From: JBGOTP01 sp041476545
GTDB lineage: Bacteria > Acidobacteriota > Vicinamibacteria > Vicinamibacterales > CAVVIG01
Reading direction: 5' to 3'
Length of the DNA: 8,683 bases
NCBI GenBank assembly: GCA_041476545.1
Contig: JBGOTP010000225.1
Coordinates: 1-8,683 of the forward strand
Both the position numbers and the translations under genes were made by a program. Positions 1 to 5,684 of the stretch are shown piece after piece (position 1 is the first letter of the stretch; every line of letters begins with the position of its first letter). The notes under the pieces were generated by a model. It did no database searches. It worked only from the letters and a program-made list of their open reading frames with translations, and was not told the origin of the DNA.

Positions 1-1108
1 CTGGATCCTTCGCGAGGCAGCGCTGCACAATGTGATCGAGCGCCGGGTTCGGCAGCGCATCGGGATCGGAGGTCATGATCGAGGCAATCAGCACGGCGCG
101 GCTTTTTCCCTCGAACGGCTTCTTGCCCGTCAGCATCTCGTAGACGATGATGCCGAAGGCGAAGATGTCGGTGCGTGCGTCGACGTGCTGACCTTCCAAC
201 TGCTCCGGCGCCATGTACTGGAGCGTGCCGGTCGCCGGACCGGTCATCGCGACGTGCGACCTGGTCGGGAGGGTGGACAACGAAACCGCGCCTGGGTTGT
301 AGTGCGGACCTTCAGGTCCGCCCGACACGGCAGGCCTCAAGGCCTGCACTACTTTCGCCGGACCCGCCGCGCCCGATGCAAGGCCTGCCAGCCCCAAATC
401 GAGCAGCTTCGTTCCGCTCTTCGTGAGCATCACGCTCGAAGGCTTCAGATCGCGATGGATCACGTCCTGGCCGTGCGCCTTCTCCAACGCGTCCGCGATC
501 TCGATGGCGATCTTCACGGCTTCATCAGTCCGCAGGGCGGGATCTTTGGAGCCGGCCTTTTTCTTCAGCCGATCGGCCAGCGTCTGGCCCTCGACATATT
601 CCATGACGAGGAAATGAATCAGCGGCTGGGGGACGTCGGAGACCGGAGGCTCGGAGTCGGAGACTGCCGCCGTCGCGCCTTCAGCGCTTCCGCCGCCGCC
701 AAGGCTTCGGCGAGACTCGCCGAAGCTCGCCGGCTTCGTGGCGAGCGAAGGCGGTTGGCGAGCCTGGCCGAAGCTCGCATCTTCAGCAGGCGAGCGAAGG
801 CCGGGAGGCTCGGGGCTGGGGGGTTGAACGCGCGGATCCGGCGCTTCGCCGACGTCGAGCAGCGTGCAGATGTGCGGATGGTTCAAGCCGGCGATGGCTT
901 TCGCCTCGCGCTCGAAGCGCGCCTTCATGTCAGGATCGGCGGCCCACTCCAGCGGCAGGATCTTGAGCGCGACGCTGCGGTCGATCCGCGTGTCGCGGGC
1001 TTTGTAGACGTCTCCCATGCCGCCGGCGCCAATGGCAGACTGGATTTCGTAGGGCCCGAGCTGCGCGCCCGGAGCGAGCGCCGTGGTCCCGGAAGTCTGG
1101 GGGGCCAT
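1..1108 (-). CDS. PknB-type Ser/Thr protein kinase, N-terminal part, cut by window edge
   Basis: This gene encodes a eukaryotic-like Ser/Thr kinase; 369 residues are visible and the C-terminus lies beyond the left edge. The fold can be followed in order: Gly-rich loop GAGGMGDVY (27-35), VALK lysine K49, helix C Glu E68, LNHPHICTLLDVGE (75-88), hinge FLVMEYVEGQTLADRL (166-181), catalytic loop HRDLKPSSVML (218-228), DLG (237-239), YMAPEQLEG (298-306) and DIFAFGIIVYEMLTGKKPFEG (314-334). Three things are odd. The catalytic-loop Asn (HRDLKPxN) is Ser225. DFG is DLG. Two in-frame insertions, residues about 89-162 and 253-270, are made of repeat DNA. The start ATG at 1108 is supported by a TATAAT box 8 nt upstream and no Shine-Dalgarno, suggesting a leaderless mRNA. 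In relatives the kinase domain is usually followed by a membrane segment and a TPR, WD40/TolB-like or similar sensor part; that part cannot be seen here. Family assignment is secure, activity is uncertain. Confidence 0.93.
   Translation of the reverse strand, partial: MAPQTSGTTALAPGAQLGPYEIQSAIGAGGMGDVYKARDTRIDRSVALKILPLEWAADPDMKARFEREAKAIAGLNHPHICTLLDVGEAPDPRVQPPSPEPPGLRSPAEDASFGQARQPPSLATKPASFGESRRSLGGGGSAEGATAAVSDSEPPVSDVPQPLIHFLVMEYVEGQTLADRLKKKAGSKDPALRTDEAVKIAIEIADALEKAHGQDVIHRDLKPSSVMLTKSGTKLLDLGLAGLASGAAGPAKVVQALRPAVSGGPEGPHYNPGAVSLSTLPTRSHVAMTGPATGTLQYMAPEQLEGQHVDARTDIFAFGIIVYEMLTGKKPFEGKSRAVLIASIMTSDPDALPNPALDHIVQRCLAKDP
299..352. repeat. 54-bp double-palindrome (REP-like) repeat inside the kinase gene
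   Basis: Two adjacent short palindromes, GCGGACCTTCAGGTCCGC and GCAGGCCTCAAGGCCTGC, are separated by a short CCGACACG-type spacer and bounded by GTAGTGC at one end and GCACTAC at the other, so the whole unit is also an inverted repeat. This two-hairpin layout resembles REP doublets and intergenic repeats common in acidobacterial genomes. Here it lies in frame (18 codons) inside the kinase activation segment, between DLG and APE. No other copy is present in the window, so dispersal elsewhere is recalled or inferred, not shown. Confidence 0.75.
704..800. repeat. Imperfect tandem pair of ~48-bp palindromic repeats inside the kinase gene
   Basis: Read on the minus strand, two units of about 48 bp follow each other (800-752 and 751-704). 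Both start with CCTTCGCTCGCC and both contain GCGAGCTTCGGC followed by a CTCGCC block. The second unit ends in a perfect palindrome at 704-726: arms GCTTCGGCGAG and CTCGCCGAAGC around one central A. The pair encodes a Pro/Ser/Gly/Ala-rich stretch (ASFGQARQPP, then ASFGESRRSLGGGG) between kinase strands beta-4 and beta-5. Flanking bases at 640-680 and 805-830 are also low in complexity (GAGCCTCC-like blocks). Confidence 0.7.
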
Positions 1109-1116
1109 CCGCGGCG

Positions 1117-1122
1117 ATTATA
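1117..1122 (-). promoter_or_regulatory. -10 box TATAAT, probably for a leaderless kinase mRNA
   Basis: A perfect TATAAT on the minus strand ends 8 nt before the kinase ATG. Transcription normally starts 6-8 nt after the -10 box, so the first base would lie at or 1-2 nt before the start codon. No Shine-Dalgarno can fit in that space. No good -35 hexamer is seen at 16-18 nt spacing. The call is inferred from sequence position only. Confidence 0.5.
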
Positions 1123-1182
1123 CGCGGAACATCGAGCAGCAGGGCGCCCAATCGGTCGGCAGGTCTGCGTAAGGCGGCATCT

Positions 1183-1205
1183 CGTGAGACGCGTCGCTCA
1201 CACGG
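1183..1205. repeat. 23-nt repeat, copy 1 (GTGAG...CTCAC core)
   Basis: The 23 bases starting CGTGAGACGCGTCG and ending CTCACACGG are identical to 5576-5598. The core is a near-palindrome: GTGAG and CTCAC arms around an ACGCGT centre. Both copies are intergenic and in the same orientation. Two identical 23-mers 4.4 kb apart in unrelated surroundings indicate a dispersed repeat family rather than chance. Confidence 0.7.
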
Positions 1206-1480
1206 CTGAAGTCTTTCACGGCGGCGGTCACGGCCGGACGCGCGATGATCGCTGGGATCATCCGAATGCGATCCCGCGAAGATGACTGTCCGTCGAGTTG
1301 CCCGTTGACCGTCGCGGGAGCGGAAGGGTACGAGGCGCAGGACGTGGTGTCCGGCCAGCCGACCGGTTGGCCGCGGCGAGGGACCTCGGCGGGCAACACG
1401 GGATCTCGCGACTCAAACGGACGGGTTCGCGCGTGCGGACGGGACGGCTCGCCTCATTCACGCGACTTGAAATTCATCCA

Positions 1481-1508
1481 CTGACGCTCCCATGCAAGGG
1501 AGTAATAT
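1481..1508 (+). promoter_or_regulatory. Promoter for the amidohydrolase gene
   Basis: A -35-like CTGACG (1481-1486) is followed after 16 nt by TAATAT (1503-1508). Transcription would start near 1515, giving a leader of only about 9 nt. A short Shine-Dalgarno-like GAGGG lies at 1515-1519, 4 nt before the ATG at 1524, so it would sit at the very 5' end of the RNA. Confidence 0.5.
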
Positions 1509-1523
1509 TCCGGCGAGGGCAGC

Positions 1524-2912
1524 ATGTCACCATCCAATCGACGAACGTTCCTGGGTCAGATCGGATCAGCGGCGGCCGTTGGCATCCCGGGGTTGCGCCA
1601 CGGAGGGTTCCGGTTCGGTTCCGAGCCTTCCCAGACGGCCGCATCGCCCCAGGCGGCAGCCTCCGCTACTTCTTCCCCTTCTTACGACCTGCTGATTGCC
1701 GGTGGCCGCGTCGTCGATCCCTCGCAGAAACTTTCCGCTGAACGCGATGTCGCCATTTTGGGCGGGAGGATCGCCCGGATCGCCGAAAACATTCCGCCAG
1801 CTCAGGCTCGGCAGGTCTTTGACGCCAAGGGAAAGATCGTCACGCCCGGCCTCATCGACATGCACACCCACGTCTACAAGTACGGGATCACGCTGAATGT
1901 CGATTCGGATGTCGTCGGGTTCCAGTCGGGCGTCACGACGGTCGTCGACTGCGGATCGACCGGCTCGGGGACGTTCCAGGGCTTTCGCAAGTACGTCATC
2001 GACGTGGCACCCACCCGTATCTACGCGCTCCTGAACATCTCGTCGATCGGTCTCGTCGTGACCAACGAGATCTACCTCGATCCGGCCATGATCAATGCAG
2101 GGGCGGCCATTCGGACGATCTCGGCGAATCGTGATCGCATCATGGGCATCAAGATCCGTGTGAACGGCAAACACAGCGACCTGGCGCACGACCTGGAAGT
2201 GATGAAAACGGCGCGAGAGGTTGCCGATGCCACCGGCCTTCCGATCATGATGCACTGGTCGGTTGAGCCGGATCTGCTCGCCATCTTGAAAAAAGGCGAC
2301 ATCCTCGCGCATCCGTTCAACCCCGGCCCGAGCATGAATTCGTCCAATCTCTTCGGCGCCGATACCCAAGCCGACAAAGTTCTTCCGCAGATCCTCGCGC
2401 TCAAGGATCGCGGCATCTTTACTGACGGCCAACTCGCCACGACGCATCACTCGTGGGCCATTTCCGAGAAAGCCACGAGCCAAGGCTGGTTCCCCGATTC
2501 GATTTCGACCGACATCAGCAGGGCCCCCGACGGAACGCCCGCCAGCGTCCTCGTCCCGATGTCGGAGTTCCTGCACCTGGGAATGCCGCTCGAACAGGTG
2601 ATCGCGGGCGTCACGATGAATCCCGCAAAGATCATGAACTTCCCTGAAAAAGTCGGGACACTGGAACCCGGCGTCACGGCGGACGTCGCCATCCTCGATC
2701 TTCAGCAGGGTAATTTCGAGTACGGCGATGGAGCGCGGCAGATGCGCACGCTAAAGCAGCAGTTTGTGGCGGCGGCCACCGTGAAAGGCGGCATCTTCTT
2801 GAAGGGCGCCCCTCCCGCCGCTGGCCGAGGCGGAGCGGGTGGCCGTGGTGGACCTGGTGGACCTGGTGGCGCAGCCGGACGAGGCGCCGCTCCCGGCGCA
2901 GGCAGGCTCTGA
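1524..2912 (+). CDS. Tat-exported amidohydrolase/deacetylase-family metallohydrolase
   Basis: This is a 462-residue amidohydrolase-superfamily enzyme, closest by eye to the EF_0837/Atu3266-type group (COG3964), whose characterised members hydrolyse small N- or O-acyl compounds; the substrate here is unknown. Residues 5-20 (NRRTFLGQIGSAAAVG) form a twin-arginine signal, so it should be exported folded. The beta-sandwich start YDLLIAGGRVVDP is at 54-66. Likely metal ligands are H114 and H116 (DMHTHVY), K210 (GIKIRV, candidate carboxylated lysine), H244 (MMHWS), H263 (LAHPFNP) and D330 (STDIS). The core closes with GTLEPGVTADVAILDL (378-393). Residues about 430-462 are a Gly/Pro/Ala/Arg-rich tail absent from the enzymatic fold, partly built of GGTGGACCT repeats. 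The ATG has a weak GAGGG site and an upstream promoter. Its stop codon TGA lies in the arm of the 2909-3027 inverted repeat. Family assignment is strong; export is likely. Confidence 0.9.
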   Translation: MSPSNRRTFLGQIGSAAAVGIPGLRHGGFRFGSEPSQTAASPQAAASATSSPSYDLLIAGGRVVDPSQKLSAERDVAILGGRIARIAENIPPAQARQVFDAKGKIVTPGLIDMHTHVYKYGITLNVDSDVVGFQSGVTTVVDCGSTGSGTFQGFRKYVIDVAPTRIYALLNISSIGLVVTNEIYLDPAMINAGAAIRTISANRDRIMGIKIRVNGKHSDLAHDLEVMKTAREVADATGLPIMMHWSVEPDLLAILKKGDILAHPFNPGPSMNSSNLFGADTQADKVLPQILALKDRGIFTDGQLATTHHSWAISEKATSQGWFPDSISTDISRAPDGTPASVLVPMSEFLHLGMPLEQVIAGVTMNPAKIMNFPEKVGTLEPGVTADVAILDLQQGNFEYGDGARQMRTLKQQFVAAATVKGGIFLKGAPPAAGRGGAGGRGGPGGPGGAAGRGAAPGAGRL

Positions 2913-3027
2913 GCAGGCTGCTGAAAAACGCCAGCCTGAACTGAAAACTGAGAACGTAGAAGTCAGAAGGACAACGAATTCTGGCGGAGTCCCTTCAGGT
3001 TGCGGACTTTTTCAGCAACCTGCTCAG
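2909..3027. repeat. 119-bp inverted-repeat element (MITE-like) between convergent genes
   Basis: Arms of 20 nt at 2909-2928 and 3008-3027 pair with one mismatch. Read inward from either end each begins CTGAGCAGG and ends TGCTGAAAAA. The interior (2929-3007) is relatively A-rich for this window and has a secondary CGCCAG/CTGGCG pair. The TGA of CTGAGCAGG is the stop codon of the gene entering from each side. The A and T tracts lie on the loop side of the stem, so it is not a standard intrinsic terminator, although the stem could still stop or stabilise converging transcripts. GCTGAAAAA-type ends are common on insertion sequences, hence the MITE interpretation. No target-site duplication is obvious. 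Confidence 0.65.
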
Positions 3028-3911
3028 GGCGTAACGGTGACCTTGACGAGCGAGTTGGTCCAGCAGCACTGGAACCCGCCGCCGCCATCACCAGAGTAGT
3101 CGTTCGCGGTCACCTGTAGGACGTACTCGCCCGGCTCACTGAATTTCGCCTTCGTGGCGCCCATTCCCTGGAACAGCTCGTTCACGCCGCCGCCTTTCAG
3201 CCTGTCGACGGTGGGGCGCGGCTTGTCGAACGTCACGGTGCCCGGCCCGCGATACTTTGCCCAAAAGAGCGTCACCGGCGTCCGCGTGCCGCGCATCGGC
3301 ACGCTGCTGTTGTTCGTGTACTTCGCATCGTCTTCCGCCCAGAGCGGCAACTCGAGCGGCGTCGACACCGAGGCGGTGCGCGTGATCGCCTTCGCGAGCG
3401 TGCCGACCGGACCCTGAATTGCCGGGCCACCCTCGACGAACCGGATCGCCGGTGGCGTGTTTCCGACGGACGAATCCTTGAGCGGGCTGATGTTGTAGTC
3501 GGGGAGCAACTTGAACGGAATCGAGTTGGTCTGCCCGTTGAGGGTAATCGTCCACGTCAGCTTCTGCGGCACCGTGAACGCCTTCGGGACGGTCAGCGCC
3601 AGAACGCCAGTCTGGCGGCCCGGCAGAAAGTGCGTCGGCTGCCCGAGATCAGGGCCACCGGGTTCGATCCTGTTGTTCGGTCCAATCGGCACGTCCACTT
3701 CGAGCGCACGGTTGCGGTTCAGGTACCCGGCGAGAAAGTTGTGCGTGCCATCGGGGTTGTCGAACCAGCCCTCGTAGGCAGGGGTAATGCCGGTGCCGAA
3801 CTGTTTCGCGGGCTCAATCGGGATCTGCCCGGCAGAGACCCCGGAGACAATGACGCCCGCCGCCACACCTGACACCACGAGCACGCCAACGATTCGTGCA
3901 GCTGATTTCAT
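3024..3911 (-). CDS. Secreted protein of unknown function, partner of the copper/heme protein
   Basis: No enzyme family is recognised with confidence. The 295-residue product starts with a signal peptide (hydrophobic 7-26, likely cleavage near VSA/G at 25-28). The middle includes AYEGWFDNPDGTHNFLAGYLNRN (45-67) and GGPDLGQPTHFLPGRQ (85-100), blocks remembered from similar uncharacterised acidobacterial secreted proteins. The C-terminal part, EPGEYVLQVTAND (259-271) to LVKVTVTP (288-295), reads like the final strands of a PKD/Ig-type beta-sandwich, with an adjacent Cys pair at C282-C283. No heme CxxCH or metal-site motif is visible. It follows the copper/heme gene with a gap of only 15 nt and no clear Shine-Dalgarno, so it is probably co-transcribed and perhaps translationally coupled. 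A role as a binding or assembly partner of that enzyme is inference. Its stop codon TGA lies within the right arm of the 2909-3027 repeat. Confidence 0.85.
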   Translation of the reverse strand: MKSAARIVGVLVVSGVAAGVIVSGVSAGQIPIEPAKQFGTGITPAYEGWFDNPDGTHNFLAGYLNRNRALEVDVPIGPNNRIEPGGPDLGQPTHFLPGRQTGVLALTVPKAFTVPQKLTWTITLNGQTNSIPFKLLPDYNISPLKDSSVGNTPPAIRFVEGGPAIQGPVGTLAKAITRTASVSTPLELPLWAEDDAKYTNNSSVPMRGTRTPVTLFWAKYRGPGTVTFDKPRPTVDRLKGGGVNELFQGMGATKAKFSEPGEYVLQVTANDYSGDGGGGFQCCWTNSLVKVTVTP

Positions 3912-3926
3912 CGATCGTCGATCCGC

Positions 3927-5318
3927 TTACTGCTGCTGCTGTTGCTGCTGAGAGTTGTTGGACGCCTTCGCCCTGCGCTCCGCAAGGAGCGCGTTGTATT
4001 CCTCATCCGTGAGATACACGCAGTTCATCCAGGCGTGCGCCATTTCGTCCACCGTGCGATCGCCGTAACCCACCCACTGATCCGGATCCGGGTTGTTCTT
4101 GTTCGCCTTCGTGTTGTCGTAGAAGGCGGTCACGTGGATGATCGTGCCCTTCGGGAACACCGGCGCCACTTCGTCTGCGTAGATGTAGTTGGTCATCCAG
4201 TTGAAGTTGAAGTTCCCGACGTAGCTGACGATCTGACGCTGGCCGGTCGGCAGAATCGCCTCGACCTGCATCGACTTGCCGCGCAGGTGGAAGTGCGGCT
4301 GGAAGTTGGTGATGAGCGTATTGTCCCGGAGCACCGTGAAGCCTTCGGTGCCGGTGATCGAGTTGGGCGGAATATCGAGGCGCTTGGAATTGTCGATGCC
4401 GCTGAACGCGACCAGATAGCTCCGGTACTTCGGCTCTTCACCTTTCGGGTAGAACCAGAGACCGATTTCCGTGCCGCCGGTAATCTCCTCGCCAACCGCG
4501 TGGATGTGCTGATCCCAGGCAATCTTCTCGCCGGGCAGGAGCAGCTTGCCGGTACCGGGACGATAGAGGTCGTAGCCCTTGCCGACCGCCCACTCCATCA
4601 GGAAGGGACGGGCAGTGAGGGCCGGGTCGGCATTTTGCGCCGCCCCGCCGTTTCCGCGGATCGGGCCGAGGGCTTCGGGATCGTTGTTCAGCGCGAGATA
4701 CGCGACCGCATGATGAACAATTTTTCTAGCCTTGAGATTGGTCGGACGAATCTCGACCATCTTCACCCAGCGCGGCTCAGTAATCGGGATGTCGCTCTCG
4801 GGCCGCCACCACGAGTCCTGATGTACGGCGGGCATCGTGCCCTCCTCGGACCGGACGACGAGATCCGGAGGCCCGTACCCGTCGCGCTGGCCTTTCCACT
4901 CGTTGGTCGTCACGAGCGGCTTCGGTGCCGGCAGGTCTTTCGGGTTGCCCTGCGGCGCGCCCTGATCCACCCAGCTCACGATCGTGTCGATCTGCTGATC
5001 CGTGAGCGACATGTCGTTCTTGAACTTCTGGACGCCGACGCCCCGGTCGAGGTGCCACGGCGGCATCTGGCGGTTGCCCACGCGCTCTTTGATCGAGCGC
5101 GCAAACGGCCGCACGTCTTCAAACGTGATGAGCGACATCGGCGCGATCGAGTTCGGCTGATGGCACTCCTGACACTTGGCTTGAAAAATCGGCGCGACGT
5201 CCTTGGAGAAGGTCACCGGCTTGACCGTGTCGGCCGCGAGAGCCGGCCGAGCCAGCGCAAGACCGACGCCGAGCACAGCAGCAAGTCGTCTCAACCGGAG
5301 TGGCGCACAAGCCGTCAT
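3927..5318 (-). CDS. Secreted cytochrome c fused to PHM-like copper type II monooxygenase domain
   Basis: The 463-residue product has a signal peptide (1-29, cleavage near ALA/A). A single c-type heme domain follows: C49-Q-E-C52-H53, with M85 of RQMPPWH as possible axial ligand, ending with LTDQQIDTIVSWVDQGAP (105-122). The rest resembles the copper type II ascorbate-dependent monooxygenase (PHM/DBM) fold. The expected ligands can be placed: H202-H203 (IVHHAV) and H271 or H273 (DQHIH) for one copper; H342 and H344 (HFHLRGKSM) and M426 (TVDEMAHAW) for the other. The substrate is unknown; the family hydroxylates unactivated C-H bonds using O2 and an electron donor, and the fused heme could supply electrons (inference). 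The C-terminus ends in seven Gln. The start at 5318 has a strong GGAGG 7 nt upstream. It is the first gene of a likely two-gene operon. Confidence 0.88.
   Translation of the reverse strand: MTACAPLRLRRLAAVLGVGLALARPALAADTVKPVTFSKDVAPIFQAKCQECHQPNSIAPMSLITFEDVRPFARSIKERVGNRQMPPWHLDRGVGVQKFKNDMSLTDQQIDTIVSWVDQGAPQGNPKDLPAPKPLVTTNEWKGQRDGYGPPDLVVRSEEGTMPAVHQDSWWRPESDIPITEPRWVKMVEIRPTNLKARKIVHHAVAYLALNNDPEALGPIRGNGGAAQNADPALTARPFLMEWAVGKGYDLYRPGTGKLLLPGEKIAWDQHIHAVGEEITGGTEIGLWFYPKGEEPKYRSYLVAFSGIDNSKRLDIPPNSITGTEGFTVLRDNTLITNFQPHFHLRGKSMQVEAILPTGQRQIVSYVGNFNFNWMTNYIYADEVAPVFPKGTIIHVTAFYDNTKANKNNPDPDQWVGYGDRTVDEMAHAWMNCVYLTDEEYNALLAERRAKASNNSQQQQQQQ
3930..3950 (-). repeat. CAG/CAA trinucleotide tract encoding poly-Gln tail
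   Basis: Seven Gln codons (CAG CAG CAA CAG CAG CAG CAG) precede the TAA stop of the copper/heme protein. The tract is purely 3-nt based, so slippage would change only the tail length. It lies outside the enzymatic domain, after a charged LLAERRAKASNNS segment. Confidence 0.85.
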
Positions 5319-5325
5319 AAATCCC

Positions 5326-5372
5326 CCTCCCAGATATGCATCTCAGAATACACCAGAAACGTCGCCGTTCAG
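5326..5372 (-). promoter_or_regulatory. Promoter and ribosome binding site of the copper/heme operon
   Basis: On the minus strand, CTGAAC (5372-5367) and TATTCT (5350-5345) are spaced by 16 nt, a moderate sigma-70-type match. GGAGG (5330-5326) lies 7 nt before the ATG at 5318 within a GGGAGGGGG run. Unlike the kinase and cyclase genes, this gene has a conventional leader of about 20 nt. Confidence 0.5.
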
Positions 5373-5465
5373 CAGGACCCTGGCGACGGTACTGGGTCAG
5401 TTTGAGCCGCGCCACTCTGTGAAGTCCGCGACGGTCGCCTCCCGCGTCGGGCCGGTGGCTCCCGT

Positions 5466-5601
5466 GAACCGGTTCGACGACGCGGGAAATTGCACCTTCG
5501 CGAAGCGTCGGTGGCATGCCGCAGCTCCTGAGCTGCGGCGGATTTCGGCGCTGCGGTGCGATTTCCCAACTGCCGCGTGAGACGCGTCGCTCACACGGTT
5601 C
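5466..5601. repeat. Nested palindromic block with REP-like centre and repeat copy 2
   Basis: The centre (5518-5539) is a perfect palindrome: GCCGCAGCTC, CT, GAGCTGCGGC. Around it GGGAAATTGCACC (5484-5496) pairs with GGTGCGATTTCCC (5555-5567) with one mismatch, and at the outside GAACCG (5466-5471) pairs with CGGTTC (5596-5601). The 23-nt repeat also present at 1183-1205 forms the right side (5576-5598). The block could fold into a long branched hairpin in RNA or a cruciform in DNA. The short palindrome has the same style as the two in the 299-352 repeat. Confidence 0.65.
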
Positions 5602-5684
5602 GCGGGGTGCCACCGGCCCCGCCGCCAGGCGGTCGTCGCCGTCATTCGTGGGTGGCGCCGAAGGCCCCGGATGGGATGTGGTCG

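Larger units (their letters stand above)
1109..1523. other. Divergent intergenic region between kinase and amidohydrolase
   Basis: These 415 bp separate two divergently transcribed genes. They hold the kinase -10 box (1117-1122), a 23-nt repeat also found at 5576-5598, an imperfect palindrome GGCCAGCCGACCGGTTGGCC (about 1351-1370), a fragment CGGACGGGACGGCTC (1436-1450) that matches 14 of 15 bases of the arm repeat near 5691 and 5943, and the amidohydrolase promoter (1481-1508). Open frames that cross it, including a minus-strand one at 1118-1399, show no recognisable domain and are explained partly by repeat DNA. No gene is called. Confidence 0.6.

Noticed and set aside
299..800. CRISPR array or tandem-repeat array
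   Set aside because: Repeats are of different families, not evenly spaced, and lie within a continuous coding frame without spacers.
32..1285. Long plus-strand open frame of 417 codons opposite the kinase
   Set aside because: The minus strand of the same bases encodes an unmistakable protein kinase; the plus-frame product is Arg/Gly/Leu-rich with no domain, typical antisense shadow in high-GC DNA.
1118..1399. Possible small minus-strand gene upstream of the kinase
   Set aside because: The 93-residue product has no recognisable domain, overlaps the kinase -10 box and includes the 23-nt repeat.
1566..2576. Minus-strand open frame of 336 codons over the amidohydrolase
   Set aside because: Antisense to a well-supported metallohydrolase gene and rich in Arg/Asp/Val without a recognisable motif.
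2909..3027. Classical bidirectional intrinsic terminator
   Set aside because: The T and A tracts are on the loop side of the arms and the loop is about 80 nt, unlike a compact hairpin followed by a T run.
3942..5405. Plus-strand open frame of 487 codons over the copper/heme gene
   Set aside because: Antisense to a gene with signal peptide, CxxCH and copper ligands; composition is that of a complement shadow.
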